Made by a program: the position numbers and the translations under genes. A stretch of 42,914 nucleotides of DNA, from the NCBI GenBank assembly GCA_903875465.1, contig CAIQWB010000031.1:1-42914 (forward strand). The letters run 5' to 3'. This document shows, piece after piece, positions 1 to 9,330 of this stretch. Position 1 is the stretch's first letter; the number at the start of each line of letters is the position of its first letter. The DNA is from an uncultured Verrucomicrobia subdivision 3 bacterium. GTDB lineage: Bacteria; Verrucomicrobiota; Verrucomicrobiia; Limisphaerales; UBA11358. The notes beneath the pieces are model-generated. The model was not told the DNA's origin. It saw nothing but the letters and a program-made list of their open reading frames with translations, and did no database searches.

Positions 1-219
1 CAATTTTCCCAAGCGTTTATGCCCAAGAGATTGATGCAGACCGGCCGTTTTAATTTCGGAGTTCGGGTTAAAGCCGCGCCAGGATGCCAAAGTGGCAAGC
101 GTGCAACCGGGGATTGTGGCAGGACGGAACCCGCCGCGAAAAGTTGAAATGGGTCGTGCGAGGGGGTGGAATGGGTGCGGATGACGCGAATGCTGAATGG
201 GTGCAATGCCCCGGCAGGA
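1..219. other. Left-end region without a convincing gene
   Basis: These bases lie beyond the stop codon of the last leftward tail gene. Reading frames here have proline/arginine/serine-rich translations with no recognisable family, so they look like chance frames. Since the late block ends here, the left terminus of the phage may lie in or beyond this stretch. The motif GGGTTAA at 66-72 is the inverse of the TTAACC core found in tandem at the right end, but one short match is weak evidence. No clear TG dinucleotide terminus or host gene can be identified. Confidence 0.4.
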
Positions 220-1143
220 TTAATGCAGGGTCTTGATAAAGACCACTCCGTTGGACAGGTAAAGGCTCACCAAGGCAATCCCGTTGGAATCTCCCACCCA
301 ATGACTCTTGTTGGGCATAGGGTTGGTGATGGCGGCCAGATTCCAAGTGTTGCTCAAATAATAATTGCCGGTCGAATAGGCGGGGGTTGTTGGGGTGTAG
401 ACGTGCTGCGGCAGGTCGTTGGTAGGTGCTCGTTGGGCAGTCAGTCGCGCACTCGAAAGGGTCAATGTATTCGTTGTGCTCAGGATCACGCCGAAGGTAT
501 TTGTGCCGGGGTTGAAATTAGGTATCTGGATGATGGAGCTACTGGCCGGCGCGTTAGTGTCCCCCGAAGCAAAGACAACGTTGCCATTCAGGTTCGTGCC
601 ATCCCACTGAAGGCTTGCGTTAATGCTCCAAGGTAATCCACCGCCAGAGCACCAGGGAGACGTGAAGAATGCAATGTTGTTGAAGGCCACACTCACCTGG
701 TTGGAACTCACCCCAGGAACACCGCTGTTCCAGCCGCCCGCCGTGAGGAATACTTGATCGCCGGGAAGGGTCCAATAATTGGTTAATCCGGTCAGCCATT
801 GGTTCGTGACGGCCAGGAAGCTGCCAGTTGGCGCGGGTGCGCTGCCGGCGTCGATCGTCCAAGTGGTGGGAAAGGTGCCGGCGTTATAATAATCCCCCAT
901 GATAATCGACCCGCTATAGGTGCCAATGGTAGCCCCGTTAGCGCTCAAATTGGTGTAACATCCGGTGCTGTACGGCGCGATCACGGCCGACTGGTAAATG
1001 TAGGTGCCGTTCTGGCTGGCACTGCCTGCGCCAGTAATGATGACGTAATTAGTGTTATAGCTGACGGTTTGGCCGAAACCCACCCATAAACCGAAAATCC
1101 ACCAGGTCAAAACAATGGTAAAAAGGGTGGTAATAGCTCTCAT
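220..1143 (-). CDS. Secreted Thr/Asn-rich protein, probable distal tail fibre
   Basis: This 307-residue protein closes the leftward late operon and starts one base after the stop of the J-like tail tip gene. The ATG at 1143 was chosen because it follows that stop directly and gives an N-terminus (MRAITTLFTIVLTWWIFG, then GFGQ) that looks like a signal peptide or membrane anchor. The longer frame upstream would run through the tip gene. The rest is rich in Thr, Asn, Gly and aromatic residues and is probably all beta. A gene straight after J usually encodes a receptor-binding fibre, which is the inferred role; no specific family was recognised. A secretion-type leader on a virion-block protein is unusual and recurs in this operon. 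Confidence 0.65.
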   Translation of the reverse strand: MRAITTLFTIVLTWWIFGLWVGFGQTVSYNTNYVIITGAGSASQNGTYIYQSAVIAPYSTGCYTNLSANGATIGTYSGSIIMGDYYNAGTFPTTWTIDAGSAPAPTGSFLAVTNQWLTGLTNYWTLPGDQVFLTAGGWNSGVPGVSSNQVSVAFNNIAFFTSPWCSGGGLPWSINASLQWDGTNLNGNVVFASGDTNAPASSSIIQIPNFNPGTNTFGVILSTTNTLTLSSARLTAQRAPTNDLPQHVYTPTTPAYSTGNYYLSNTWNLAAITNPMPNKSHWVGDSNGIALVSLYLSNGVVFIKTLH

Positions 1144-1144
1144 A

Positions 1145-3943
1145 TTAAAAAATGTTTTTAATGTAATAATAGGCGTAAGGCGAGGCGGCATAGCCCGATG
1201 CTGTGGCCCACACCGTAAGAACGCACTGATCAACCACCGTATCACCGCCAACATCGGCGGCGGCGGCTTTGGCGGTTATATTAAAGGGCTGGCAACTGCC
1301 GGCTGTGTAAACATTGGGCACCGCCACCTGGCCACCGGTGATGACCCCGTTGATAATGACGGTGTTGAACGCAAAATGGATCGTTGCACCAGGCGTGGAG
1401 CAACTCAATGTGATCGGACCAAAAGCCACAAACGAACCCACCAAAGCGACATAAGGCGAGCCATACCTAGCCAGTTTTGTCGCAGAATAGGTGATCGGCA
1501 GCCCGCCGGCATCCAGGATCGGCACCCCGGCTGAGTCAAAAGCATTGACCAATGCGCACGTTTTACCCGAGCCCGATACAGTCACCGGGATGTCCACCTC
1601 TGTGCTTAAATTGTTGGCGTCACGAGCCAGCAACTTGATCATGTAACTGCCCGCCTGTTCAATTTGAATGCCCGTGGCAATGGTGCGCGAACTGCATGGC
1701 GCGAACGTCGTGTCTGCCACCATCCGGTCAGCGGATTCGGAACTAAGGCGGAGGCGGATAATCGTTTCGACCAGGCCGCCATCCGGATCGCTCCAGGTGC
1801 CGGCAATGGGAATGATGAATGGGTAGTTGGAAGCCGCGTAACTCAAGCTGCTGACAGTGGCTGGCGCGGTCAGGACCAGCGTGGGCAAGGTCGCCGATTT
1901 CAGAGGAAAGCGGAATTGATTATTGGACGCGCTACTCAATGGCAATTGCGCGATAAAGGTGAAAGGGCATAGCCGGAATTGAGCGTAGGCCGGCGTGGTG
2001 CTAAGGAACCGGTTGGCGCGGATGGTGTCGAATACGCCGCTGTTAAAGTAGGTCAGCAAAGCACGCGGAATGACCCAGACCTCAGTGTGCGTGGCGGCGA
2101 AAGCAGCGGGCAAGGTGTTCTGTCGGCCGCGCAACACACTCAGCGTATAGACACCGGCGCTCACGAGCGTAATGGTGCCCACGCTCAGTATCTCCATTTG
2201 CTGGTACCCGGACGATTCAGCGATTTCGCCGGCATCGCCACCACTGGGGACCAGCGTCACGGCCAGCGCGAGCAAAGTGTCGTTAGCCTGGTCATTGGCA
2301 CTATAGCTGGTTTGGAGCCAGGCGAGGTCCACTTGCGCTCCAGCGTTCACCGTGATGGTGGCATCCGTGGCGGCAATCGCGGTGTGCACCGTGCAAAAGG
2401 CGGCGAAGGCCGGGAACGTGCCCAGGCTGCTGAAGGTACCGGCCGGATCGGTGTCGAAATAGAGCTGGCAGCCGGTAATAATGTTATCCGGCCGCTCCGC
2501 GAGGACCGTCACGGCGCCGCGCTGGCCACTCAGGATTGTGGGTACTTCCAAGATGCGCAGTTGCGTGATGGCGGGCACGGCCTGGCTGCTGGGAATGACC
2601 GGCGCACCAGTGGCCGAGGCGGGCACGGTCTGGAGCGTATTATCCGCCATGATCTCCAGCTTGATCGGGCCGGTCATGGGGATGGTGCGCTTGGTGACGC
2701 GGAAGAACTGATAGAAGGTGGACGTATTGGGTTCGATGTCCACATCGAGCAGCACGTAACTGCCAGGGCGAATGGCCCGGCCGATTTCGCGGCGGACGAG
2801 CAGCTCGCCGGAGATCTGGGAATTGCCGAGGATCCGGAGCATTTCCCGACCATGCGCGAGGGCCTGGCTGCCGATCGTGATATAGGGCCGGTCCAGCGAC
2901 ATCTCACGCACACTCTTCAGGATCGTCCAGGCGCGGGCATCATCGGCATGCAGGCTGGTCTGCTGATAGTTGATCTGGCGATCGTTGTAGCGGACCGTGG
3001 CCCGGCTGTAACTCCCTTGCCAGCTCGTGCTCTTCAGCTTCGGCGCGGCCGTGAGGGAATCTTCTGTGAGTGTCACGTAAGTGCCCGGTGTGGCGCCATG
3101 CTGATAGACACCCATTTCGATCAAGCCAGTCGAGGGATTGAAGCGCACGAAACCGTCGCACAGGTCAGTGACTTTTTGCAGAACGCTCCGGAGCGTTTCG
3201 GTGCTATCCACCAAGACACTGGAGGCGGCAATGCCAGGCACCGTGTCCAGGTAATTAGCCGAGGCTTGGAAGCTGGTGGCGTCGATCAGGGAGCTGTCGA
3301 GGCCGATGCAGTTGGAATTAGTGAGCAAATCGCAGACGACGGCGGCCAGATTCGCCTGGCCATTGGTCAGACTCGCCGGCGAGCCGGTTACCACCGATTG
3401 CGTGGGCGCTTTGCGGACCACCACTTCGATGTTCGGCGCGCTCTGCACCTCCTGGCCAAACATGAAATCAATCAGCACCACGTAGCAGAGGCCCGCGTAG
3501 TTTGGGTGCGTGTCCGGACCATCGTTGTTTGCCGCCTGCAAATAATAATCCACCGTCTGGGTGCTGGTGCCCCAGTAGAAACGCAGCACGCCGTAATAGG
3601 TGCCGTCGCTCGTGGTGATGGAGAAATCATTATAGGCCGCACTGGCACGGGCGAAAGTATATTCCGTCCAGCCGGGCGTGGTATCTGTGCCACCGGGTGC
3701 GTTGGCGGCCGTGTTAGTCACTGTGCTGGTGCAGGTCCACGTCTGGGCATCATATACATAAAGCGTGCCGGCCGTGCTGGTACCGCCCACGCCCGTCCAG
3801 GGCGTGCCCTGGGGCCAGACTTCCTGGCCATTCAGAATGATGCTGACCAGCGCGTCCACCGGGCCGATGCAAACGCCACAGGCAATCGTGCCGTAATAGA
3901 CATACGAGGAACTGCTGCCACCAGATTTAGAGGATCCGCCCAT
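1145..3943 (-). CDS. Tail tip / central fibre protein (lambda J-like)
   Basis: A 932-residue protein that should form the tip of the tail tube and carry host recognition. It begins with a Gly/Ser-rich leader (MGGSSKSGGSSSS), then a segment on a Cys/Gly/Pro motif and the phrase SIILNGQEVWPQG, typical of phage tail protein J N-termini. The middle (about 230-450) resembles the tip-attachment hub region, with predicted beta-strand content. The C-terminal third looks like stacked Ig/fibronectin-like domains; near residues 850-870 'ITLSCSTPGATIHF' resembles the chitobiase-type beta domain. Its neighbours fit lambda-type tail order: NlpC/P60 peptidase upstream and a fibre downstream. Assignment rests on these motifs, size and position. 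Confidence 0.8.
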   Translation of the reverse strand: MGGSSKSGGSSSSYVYYGTIACGVCIGPVDALVSIILNGQEVWPQGTPWTGVGGTSTAGTLYVYDAQTWTCTSTVTNTAANAPGGTDTTPGWTEYTFARASAAYNDFSITTSDGTYYGVLRFYWGTSTQTVDYYLQAANNDGPDTHPNYAGLCYVVLIDFMFGQEVQSAPNIEVVVRKAPTQSVVTGSPASLTNGQANLAAVVCDLLTNSNCIGLDSSLIDATSFQASANYLDTVPGIAASSVLVDSTETLRSVLQKVTDLCDGFVRFNPSTGLIEMGVYQHGATPGTYVTLTEDSLTAAPKLKSTSWQGSYSRATVRYNDRQINYQQTSLHADDARAWTILKSVREMSLDRPYITIGSQALAHGREMLRILGNSQISGELLVRREIGRAIRPGSYVLLDVDIEPNTSTFYQFFRVTKRTIPMTGPIKLEIMADNTLQTVPASATGAPVIPSSQAVPAITQLRILEVPTILSGQRGAVTVLAERPDNIITGCQLYFDTDPAGTFSSLGTFPAFAAFCTVHTAIAATDATITVNAGAQVDLAWLQTSYSANDQANDTLLALAVTLVPSGGDAGEIAESSGYQQMEILSVGTITLVSAGVYTLSVLRGRQNTLPAAFAATHTEVWVIPRALLTYFNSGVFDTIRANRFLSTTPAYAQFRLCPFTFIAQLPLSSASNNQFRFPLKSATLPTLVLTAPATVSSLSYAASNYPFIIPIAGTWSDPDGGLVETIIRLRLSSESADRMVADTTFAPCSSRTIATGIQIEQAGSYMIKLLARDANNLSTEVDIPVTVSGSGKTCALVNAFDSAGVPILDAGGLPITYSATKLARYGSPYVALVGSFVAFGPITLSCSTPGATIHFAFNTVIINGVITGGQVAVPNVYTAGSCQPFNITAKAAAADVGGDTVVDQCVLTVWATASGYAASPYAYYYIKNIF

Positions 3944-3946
3944 GAT

Positions 3947-4138
3947 TTATTTCTTCTGGGGAATTTGGTTCGGGGCCGGCGCAGCGCGGAGGTTATAGAC
4001 GCGACTCATGGCCTGCACCGCGATCTTGCGCGTGCCGGCGATGTACGCCACCGGAATGGCCTGTTGTTGCGAACTGGTCATCTGGTCGCCGATCCCGAAG
4101 GGTTGCGGCTGTTTGGGTTGTTGGTTGCCAAAGCTCAT
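3947..4138 (-). CDS. Small tail-cluster protein of unknown function
   Basis: A 63-residue protein between the NlpC/P60 gene (its stop is two bases upstream of this start) and the J-like gene (three bases downstream). The ATG at 4138 gives MSFGNQQPKQPQ, a Gln/Pro-rich N-terminus, followed by a more ordered half ending NQIPQKK. Tight packing on both sides supports translation. In lambda-like tails, gene I lies between K and J, so this could be a reduced tip assembly factor, but no sequence family was recognised and the size is much smaller than gpI. Confidence 0.55.
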   Translation of the reverse strand: MSFGNQQPKQPQPFGIGDQMTSSQQQAIPVAYIAGTRKIAVQAMSRVYNLRAAPAPNQIPQKK

Positions 4139-4140
4139 AA

Positions 4141-4602
4141 TTAATTGGTGATGGGCCGCCAGGCGTTTTCCAAACGGCTCAGATAAGTGGCGTCGCGGAT
4201 CTCGCTGTAGACGGTGCCATGGCCACGGAGGCAATGGATGAATCGGTTGCCAGCATCCACCACAATGCCGCAGTGATGCACACAGCCGCCAATTTTAAAG
4301 CCCACCAGATCACCAGTAGCCAGCGACATTCCCTCAATCGGTTTGAAAAAGTGCGGCAATGAGCTGACTGCTTTCACCACCAGGCTTTCGGTCTGGGCAT
4401 GCGACCAGTCCATTGGCGCTTTGACAATTTCAAAGTCCGGAGGCAGAAATCCGGACTCAATATAGATGCTGGCCACCAATGTCTGGCAGCTCACGCCCGC
4501 ACCTTTGACGGCCGCGTTGCCCATGAATGGCGTGCCCAGCCAGGAGGCGGCCGCTGCGCGTAGCGCGATGATGCGATCGGGAGTGTTGAAAAATGGGGTC
4601 AT
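4141..4602 (-). CDS. NlpC/P60 family tail peptidase (gpK-like)
   Basis: A 153-residue cysteine peptidase expected to cleave cell-wall peptide stems during DNA injection. The visible core is a Cys at residue 39 (AGVSCQTL), His at 109/110 in the strand GGCVHHCGIVVD, and His 123 (FIHC), matching the Cys-His-polar arrangement of NlpC/P60 enzymes. The N-terminal helix includes the WLGTPF motif usual before the catalytic Cys. No signal peptide is present, as expected for a virion-carried enzyme. It overlaps the upstream DUF6378 gene by four bases (ATGA) and precedes the J-like gene, matching the K-I-J order of lambda-like tails. Confidence 0.85.
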   Translation of the reverse strand: MTPFFNTPDRIIALRAAAASWLGTPFMGNAAVKGAGVSCQTLVASIYIESGFLPPDFEIVKAPMDWSHAQTESLVVKAVSSLPHFFKPIEGMSLATGDLVGFKIGGCVHHCGIVVDAGNRFIHCLRGHGTVYSEIRDATYLSRLENAWRPITN

Positions 4603-4886
4603 GATGGCCGGATGAGTTGATCCATTTGGTCAATGCATTCCACGTATCCAACGACGTCCACCAGGTTGTCACGCTTGGGCGTATGAACTTCACGGGCCAG
4701 CTTGAGGCCAATCATCATCAAGGCCACTTCCCTGGGCGTGATGGGGCGGGTGAGCGATTTGCCAAGCTGCACACTCCAAATATCGGCGATGCGCTGATGG
4801 TTTCTAAGAGGATTGCCATGGCCATTACGCTCTTTGCCTTCGCCGGCGATTTCCACAGCTTCCTGAATGATGCTTTTTTTTCCCAT
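4599..4886 (-). CDS. DUF6378-like small phage protein
   Basis: A 95-residue soluble protein. The segments RIADIWSVQLG, ALMMIGLKLAREVH and DNLVDVVGYVECIDQM match the pattern of the DUF6378 family, common in phage genomes and of unknown biochemical role; these proteins show a helical, nucleotide-metabolism-like look. Here the gene sits inside the tail tip cluster, between the DUF2163 hub gene (three bases away) and the NlpC/P60 gene (four-base ATGA overlap), which is an unusual neighbourhood, since relatives are often in early regions. Assignment is by motif memory only. Confidence 0.65.
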   Translation of the reverse strand: MGKKSIIQEAVEIAGEGKERNGHGNPLRNHQRIADIWSVQLGKSLTRPITPREVALMMIGLKLAREVHTPKRDNLVDVVGYVECIDQMDQLIRPS

Positions 4887-4889
4887 AAT

Positions 4890-6899
4890 TTATTTCTTCC
4901 CTCCCGCGTAGTTGTTGGCGATTTTCAGCACAAAGGGATTGCCCACGGGGATGAACGGGAACCCTCCGAAATTGCCATAGTTATTGAACTTATTGATCGC
5001 CGTGCTGGCCAGGCCATCATAGCCCGCGTAAAAGGCCACCGTGTCGCCGGCGACTGGTGCGGTGGTGAATGCCTGGCTGATGTACAGGGTGAGGTGGCCG
5101 GCCGTCACCACCGTGCTGTCGGAGATCATCCGGTACTGGCTCTTCCCCGCGTGTGTGGATTGTATGTAGCCAGCCGCAAAGAAACCGGCCGACAACGTCG
5201 CCCCATTGGAACTGGCGATGGTACCCACCACCAAGGTGGCGGCCGCCGCATTGTACGATACTACCACGCCGGTCCATTTCCAATCAGCTGGGTGGAGTCC
5301 GTTGGCTGTCTCAAACAACACAAAGTTGTCCGTCACCTGGTACAGCCGGCGCGCCGCCTGGCGGTCGAAGATCCAGCTCAGCGAGGTGCAGTTGGCGGTG
5401 ATGAGGGGACCGTCGAGGTCGGCATCGGCGACTTCCCCGGCGAAGTAGCAGCGGAGGTTGCCGGCGGTGTTGCCGGTGACATCGGCTTCGTAGATCGCCA
5501 CTTCGAGCGGCCATTCGAGTTGGAAAGGCACCAGCAGAGCGAGAGGATTGCCCGCGAAATTGCGGGTTTTAATGGCGACACTTTGCCGTTCGAGCGAGGG
5601 GGTTTCAAGGATGTCTTCATTTTCGATCGGGGCGGAGGTGTAGACGTTGCCGGAGCCATCCGTGAGGTTGCGCTCGAAATTGGTGAGGTAATAAACCACG
5701 TTCGCACCGGGCGTGGTGAGGGTGAACACATACAGGATCGCCGTGGTGGGGAGCGGGCCCAGCGTGGTGCCGATGGTCTCGCCGGCGACGGCGGCCGTCT
5801 CCCAGGGCAGTTCCTTAAATTTCGCCTGCACCTGGCAAAAGCTGGGGCTGACAAAGCGCAGCGTGAGCTTCAGCGCGTCAAAGCGGGCGAGCACCAGGGT
5901 CTCAATCCGCGTGATGCCTTTGCCAAAGGCGGTACCGACGGCCGCCGTGAGGGTCCAGACATTCGCCGCCACGCTCTGCACCGTGCAGATCACGCGGTGA
6001 TTCCCGTCATCCAGGAAGATGAAGGTATTGCCATTCAGGGCCGCGCCATTATCCACGGTGAGCGTGGTGTCGGTGCTCAGCACATCCGCCGTGAGGACCG
6101 CTTCGCTGAGACTGCCCGGCAGCCAGAAACTGTTTTGCTCGCCGCCCATGCTGGTGAAAAAGCTGAGCAGGTTAAAGGCTTCAGTGCCCGTGAGGCTGAA
6201 GGCTTGTTGCAGGCGGCGCCGGCCGCGCTGGGTGTAGTACACACTGGCGAGCTGGCGGTACTCGCCGATTTGCGTGCGCGCAATGTCCACTTCAGTAGCG
6301 CCGGAGTGCGGGGTATTCGTCCACTCCGCACCATACGGAAAGAGCGGCCGCACGCCTGATGCAGCGGCAATGCCGTCCGGTGCCGCGAAGGTGGGCGGAG
6401 TTAGGACGTAGGCATCATTCTCCGCGAAATGGAAGTCCACACTGGCGACGGCATCGGTTTGCAGATCCGGGTCGGGGATCTCCGGTAAAATACCGAAGAG
6501 GAGTGGATAAGCCGGGCGGGAGAAGCCGGTGCCCAGCGCGGACGCGGGCTGGATCGACGGCGCGGTACCAGAATCATCGAGGAGGACATAATAGGCGGCG
6601 GTGCAGGTGGGGAGCGCGCCGGCCTCGAAGCGGCCGGGCCAGAACGGGCAGAGCACGCTCTGGGTGTTCAGGGCCTGAAGACTGTTGCGCAGATTGGTGA
6701 TGGCCACATCACCGACCACCAGCGCGGTCCAGCGCAGTTCCAGGCGCAGTGTGTCGCCGGTCTGCCGGCGGACTTCCTTGCCGGTCAGAGAACGCTCGTA
6801 AGCGGCCGGGATCGCAGCATCCACCACCACGGCATCGTTCCAGTCCGGCTGGTCGTCGATGAGGTAGCAGGTGACAGAGTTAAAGGTGACGGCGATCAT
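4890..6899 (-). CDS. Tail hub protein with DUF2163-like C-terminal half
   Basis: A 669-residue protein downstream of the tape measure. Start ATG at 6899 was chosen because the longer frame would begin inside a tandem repeat that fills the intergenic gap. The N-terminal half (MIAVTFNSVTCYL onwards) looks like a distal tail/hub adapter, with phrases such as YYTQRGRRRLQQAF and SFFTSMGGEQNSFWLPG typical of phage minor tail proteins. The C-terminal half from about residue 400 (YLTNFERNLTDGSGNVYTSAPI, then the Ser-Val-Ala strand and RCYFAGEVADADLDG) resembles DUF2163/BR0599-type baseplate hub proteins. In gene-transfer-agent-like and siphovirus tails these parts are often separate genes, so this may be a fusion. 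Role: joins the tail tube to the tip complex. Confidence 0.75.
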   Translation of the reverse strand: MIAVTFNSVTCYLIDDQPDWNDAVVVDAAIPAAYERSLTGKEVRRQTGDTLRLELRWTALVVGDVAITNLRNSLQALNTQSVLCPFWPGRFEAGALPTCTAAYYVLLDDSGTAPSIQPASALGTGFSRPAYPLLFGILPEIPDPDLQTDAVASVDFHFAENDAYVLTPPTFAAPDGIAAASGVRPLFPYGAEWTNTPHSGATEVDIARTQIGEYRQLASVYYTQRGRRRLQQAFSLTGTEAFNLLSFFTSMGGEQNSFWLPGSLSEAVLTADVLSTDTTLTVDNGAALNGNTFIFLDDGNHRVICTVQSVAANVWTLTAAVGTAFGKGITRIETLVLARFDALKLTLRFVSPSFCQVQAKFKELPWETAAVAGETIGTTLGPLPTTAILYVFTLTTPGANVVYYLTNFERNLTDGSGNVYTSAPIENEDILETPSLERQSVAIKTRNFAGNPLALLVPFQLEWPLEVAIYEADVTGNTAGNLRCYFAGEVADADLDGPLITANCTSLSWIFDRQAARRLYQVTDNFVLFETANGLHPADWKWTGVVVSYNAAAATLVVGTIASSNGATLSAGFFAAGYIQSTHAGKSQYRMISDSTVVTAGHLTLYISQAFTTAPVAGDTVAFYAGYDGLASTAINKFNNYGNFGGFPFIPVGNPFVLKIANNYAGGKK

Positions 6900-6910
6900 A
6901 GGGTGGGCGA

Positions 6911-6988
6911 GTGACTGGTGACGAGTGACTGGTGACGAGCCAGGCCCAGGCCCGCGCTCATCACCCGCCACTTGTCACTCGTCACTGT
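6911..6988. repeat. Inverted pair of tandem heptamer arrays (GTGACNN x4 / TCACNNN x4)
   Basis: Four 7-base units (GTGACTG, GTGACGA, GTGACTG, GTGACGA) occupy 6911-6938. Four inverse-sense units (TCACCCG, CCACTTG, TCACTCG, TCACTGT) occupy 6961-6988. Together they fill the 94-base gap between the tape measure stop and the start of the hub gene, and in RNA they could fold into a long imperfect stem. The unit resembles two units just before the gene at 31212. It is one member of a family of heptamer arrays seen across the window. Confidence 0.85.
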
Positions 6989-6993
6989 CTTGC

Positions 6994-9327
6994 TCATGCG
7001 AATTTGTGGGCGTTTTTGCGCATGACATCGACCACCCACTTTTCATGGGCATCGGATTTTTGCAAGTGTTGCGACAATGCCTGGGGATCCAGAAAAGTAC
7101 TGACCGTCACACTGGTACCGCCCATACCACCACCGCCGAAGCTACTGCCGCCCTGGCTCATCATGGCGGCGGTTTTATCGGCCGGAATGATGGTGCCAGC
7201 GGAATCCGGAACAAATAACTCAGGACCGCGCTCACCGACAAGACTAGGCACGCCCGTGGGCGGCCGGCCACCCGCAGCGAAAGCGCTCAATCCGAGGGTG
7301 GCAGCAGATGCCAGGGCAATTTCCCCCGGCGCTGCGGCCGCCGAGGCTCCCAAGGTGGCAATAGTGGAAAGCGTGGCCGGTACCGCCCAAATCGCCGATT
7401 GAGCCATGGCAATCGGCGCGCTGGCGGCAAGGGCGCTGGCCTGAATTGCTTTGCCCGCAATCGCCATCATTACCTGAGTGAGCACCCAGCGCACGCCCAT
7501 TTGCACGATGGCTTGAATCACATCATTGAGGATGCTGGTGCCGATTTGCATGAGCGCCCGGCCCCAGGTGGTGGTGCCTTCAATCAGCCCGGTGATGCCC
7601 CGGCTGATGCTGCTTACCGCGCTATTGAAGACGCTGGCGAAACTGGAACTCACTTGCTGGGCCCAGCTTCCCCATTGATCCTGCAAACGCACCAGGGTTT
7701 GTTGAAAGGTCTGGCCGAAGGTCTGCGTGGCCGCGTTAATTTTCAACTGCACCTGGGATTCCTGCTCTTTTAGTTGCAGGTATTTTTTCTGGTACTCCAG
7801 GCGGGCGACCGGGTCGGTGGCGTTGCCAGCCAAAGCAATTTGCGACTGGGCATCGGCCGCCAGTTGCGCTTTTTGCTGCTGGTACAACGCGAGGGATTGG
7901 TCGTCCTTTTGTTGTTTGCTGAGATAAGGATTGCCCTGGATGGCGGTGAGTTTCGCCTGGGTTTCGGCACGGGCAATTTCCAGCTTCAGTTGGGCGGTGC
8001 GTTCGAGCTGGGCATTGTACTCGCGCTCGCCTTGGGCACGGGCTTTGCCGGCTTCCAGGATTTTGTGCGTGTATTCATCCTCGTCCATCACGCCGGCATC
8101 GAGCTGCTGCTGGTAAAGCGTGATCCGGGCCGTATATTCAGCCTGGTACAGCCGCTTGGTTTTGTCGGTGGTCGTTTCGCGCTGCGCGAGGATGGCATCT
8201 TCGAGCTCCTCGTTTTGCGCTTTGACGATGGTCTTTTTTTCCTCCGTCCATTGGCGTTCGGTCGCTTCCGTTTTGCGGAGCGACTCTTCAGCCATTTTTT
8301 CCGTGATTTCCGCCAGGCTGTTTTGCTCGGCGATTTTGCTGGCACTAATGGTGGCCTGGTATTTGACCTCCTCCTCCGCAGTCCATTTGTGCGCGGCCTG
8401 GGCAATGTCACGGGTCAGGCCAATTTCGCGGCGTTCCAGCTCGTAGCGATCGCGGATCCGCGACATCTGTTTTTCCGGGCCCACCTCGGCGTCGCGCTGG
8501 ATCTTCAATTCCAGCTCATGCAGTTTGGCCAGGGCTTCGGTGCCGGGGTTCTGGTCATTATTAGCCATCACGGTTTTATCGGCCCGCATTTGCGCCTCGA
8601 CGTATTTTTGCGTGTCGGCCGAATTGGCGAGCTGGCGGGTGCCGATGATCTGGCCCGTGCGGCTGTTGCGGATGTTGGGATCGGTGGTCAGTTGCGGGAT
8701 CTGCGTGCCGAATACGCCGAAGGCCCCGGTGCCAATAGTGCTGGCATGGCCACCGAAGGCATCGCCCACGGTGGTTTGGTTATAGAGCGGGGTTTTGCCG
8801 CTCAACATATCACGATACCGCTCCGCCATGGTCGGGCTAATGGTGCCGGCCCGCTGCGCCGTTTCGATCTTGCCGAGAATGCCAGGGATTTTCTCCAGCT
8901 CGTCCGCGAGTTCCTTGGCCCGTTTCTGGGGATCAATCAGGGCATCGCCGTAGTAATGCCAGGCCACGGCACCAGCCGCCACCGCCGCGGCCACGCCACC
9001 AATGACGGGCAGGAACTTTTGCATCACCGCAAACAAGCCCCCGCTCATATTCGCGCTAGCCTCGGCAATGCGCGGGGCCTCCATGGCGAGCGTCCGGATG
9101 GGATTGATGCCGGCAATCAAGGAGTCCATGGTGGCACGGGCGACGTGCTCCAGCTCCATGAGGGCCATGCGGTTCTGCGCGAAAAGGCCCTCCGTGTGCT
9201 TGCCGGCTTCCTGGGCCGCTTTGCCCAGGTCATCAAACTTGCCGCTATAGCCCGCGAGGAACTTTTGCAGCTCCGCCGCGGCGGCCTGCGTCTCCGCCGT
9301 TACCACGATTTTTACCGGATTAGCCAT
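6994..9327 (-). CDS. Tail tape measure protein
   Basis: A 777-residue protein setting tail length. It has a helical N-terminus, a membrane-like Ala-rich stretch near residues 100-125 (FLPVIGGVAAAVAAGAVAW), a long Lys/Glu/Gln-rich coiled-coil centre (about 240-560), a hydrophobic Ala-rich stretch near 620-680, and a C-terminus with the typical tape measure phrase AAGGRPPTGVPSLVGERGPE. This order matches siphovirus tape measures. It lies directly downstream of the tail assembly chaperone pair and upstream of the hub gene, the canonical order. Its length would predict a tail near 110-120 nm by the usual rule of about 1.5 angstrom per residue. Confidence 0.92.
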   Translation of the reverse strand: MANPVKIVVTAETQAAAAELQKFLAGYSGKFDDLGKAAQEAGKHTEGLFAQNRMALMELEHVARATMDSLIAGINPIRTLAMEAPRIAEASANMSGGLFAVMQKFLPVIGGVAAAVAAGAVAWHYYGDALIDPQKRAKELADELEKIPGILGKIETAQRAGTISPTMAERYRDMLSGKTPLYNQTTVGDAFGGHASTIGTGAFGVFGTQIPQLTTDPNIRNSRTGQIIGTRQLANSADTQKYVEAQMRADKTVMANNDQNPGTEALAKLHELELKIQRDAEVGPEKQMSRIRDRYELERREIGLTRDIAQAAHKWTAEEEVKYQATISASKIAEQNSLAEITEKMAEESLRKTEATERQWTEEKKTIVKAQNEELEDAILAQRETTTDKTKRLYQAEYTARITLYQQQLDAGVMDEDEYTHKILEAGKARAQGEREYNAQLERTAQLKLEIARAETQAKLTAIQGNPYLSKQQKDDQSLALYQQQKAQLAADAQSQIALAGNATDPVARLEYQKKYLQLKEQESQVQLKINAATQTFGQTFQQTLVRLQDQWGSWAQQVSSSFASVFNSAVSSISRGITGLIEGTTTWGRALMQIGTSILNDVIQAIVQMGVRWVLTQVMMAIAGKAIQASALAASAPIAMAQSAIWAVPATLSTIATLGASAAAAPGEIALASAATLGLSAFAAGGRPPTGVPSLVGERGPELFVPDSAGTIIPADKTAAMMSQGGSSFGGGGMGGTSVTVSTFLDPQALSQHLQKSDAHEKWVVDVMRKNAHKFA

Positions 9328-9330
9328 GGG

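Noticed and set aside
1979-4144. A 721-residue open frame on the plus strand opposite the J-like gene
   Set aside because: Its Gly/Arg/His/Ala-rich translation is typical of an antisense shadow of a GC-rich gene, and the minus frame has recognisable tail protein features.
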